From Bacteroidales bacterium (GTDB taxonomy: Bacteria > Bacteroidota > Bacteroidia > Bacteroidales > WCHB1-69): DNA of 5,772 bases. Shown in pieces: positions 5,750-5,772 of the stretch. How positions within the stretch are numbered: the first letter of the stretch is position 1; every line of letters begins with the position of its first letter. Location of the stretch: contig JAAYRN010000011.1 of NCBI GenBank assembly GCA_012518765.1, positions 1 through 5,772 of the forward strand, given 5' to 3'. The position numbers were made by a program, and so were the translations under genes. The notes beneath the pieces are model-generated. The model was not told the origin of the DNA, made no database searches, and saw only the letters and a list, made by a program, of their open reading frames with translations.

Positions 5750-5772
5750 ATGCAAAATCACACAAAAAGAAA
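5750..5772 (+). CDS. Possible start of a gene running off the right edge
   Basis: ATG at 5750 is preceded by an A-rich leader and opens a frame (MQNHTKR...) that reaches the window end after seven full codons. It would be the first substantial gene downstream of the promoter at 5348-5381. Too little is visible to assign anything. Confidence 0.2.

Larger units (their letters stand above)
5299..5772. other. 474-nt region without a recognisable gene; structured and promoter-bearing
   Basis: In order it holds a T-rich stretch with weak hairpins after the Omp28 stop, a good promoter, a 54-codon ORF, three perfect hairpins, an 8-C run, a 21-nt near-copy of DUF6029 sequence and two short open frames near the right edge. 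I see no tRNA, rRNA, CRISPR repeat or transposase. It could be a leader for a gene beyond the edge, a small RNA gene or a decayed gene. Confidence 0.6.

Noticed and set aside
5388..5772. Retron-type non-coding RNA ahead of a reverse transcriptase
   Set aside because: Hairpins before an edge ORF are suggestive, but I found no convincing complementary end segments and no reverse transcriptase is visible in the window.
5656..5772. Minus-strand frame open from the right edge to a TAG beside hairpin 3
   Set aside because: Its product is almost all Phe, Leu, Ile and His, as expected from the complement of A-rich DNA, with no recognisable domain.

Overview
The window is A+T-rich and looks like a Bacteroidetes (probably Bacteroidales-like) chromosome segment. 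Three observations point there. Promoter-like sites match the Bacteroidetes -7/-33 pattern (TTG, 21-23 nt, TAnnTTTG). Start codons mostly follow A-rich leaders without a Shine-Dalgarno sequence. The protein families DUF6029 and Omp28 are, as far as I know, typical of this phylum.

Layout. A truncated minus-strand gene for a small exported protein occupies 1-290. It diverges from a complete membrane-anchored S41 carboxy-terminal processing protease (491-2122). After a 112-nt gap with a near-perfect promoter (TACATTTG at 2199-2206) come three tightly packed plus-strand genes with gaps of 6 and 13 nt: a secreted TlpA/thioredoxin-like protein (2235-2753), a DUF6029 outer-membrane beta-barrel candidate (2760-4424) and an Omp28-related cell-surface or outer-membrane lipoprotein candidate (4438-5298). 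Spacing and order make this an operon. All three products are envelope proteins with closely spaced cysteines (WCKPC, CVGGVC, CVNC), so an envelope thiol-redox unit is a reasonable but unproven inference.

The last 474 nt (5299-5772) hold no gene I recognise, but they are not featureless. A weak T-rich terminator candidate is followed by a good promoter (5348-5381). Then come a 54-codon ORF at the expected distance from that promoter, three perfect hairpins (7, 8 and 11 bp), an 8-C homopolymer at the end of the small ORF, a 19/21-nt match to the 3' end of the DUF6029 gene, and two short open frames running to the window edge. This stretch could be a structured leader for a gene beyond the right edge, a small non-coding RNA, or a decayed gene. 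The sequence alone does not decide between these.
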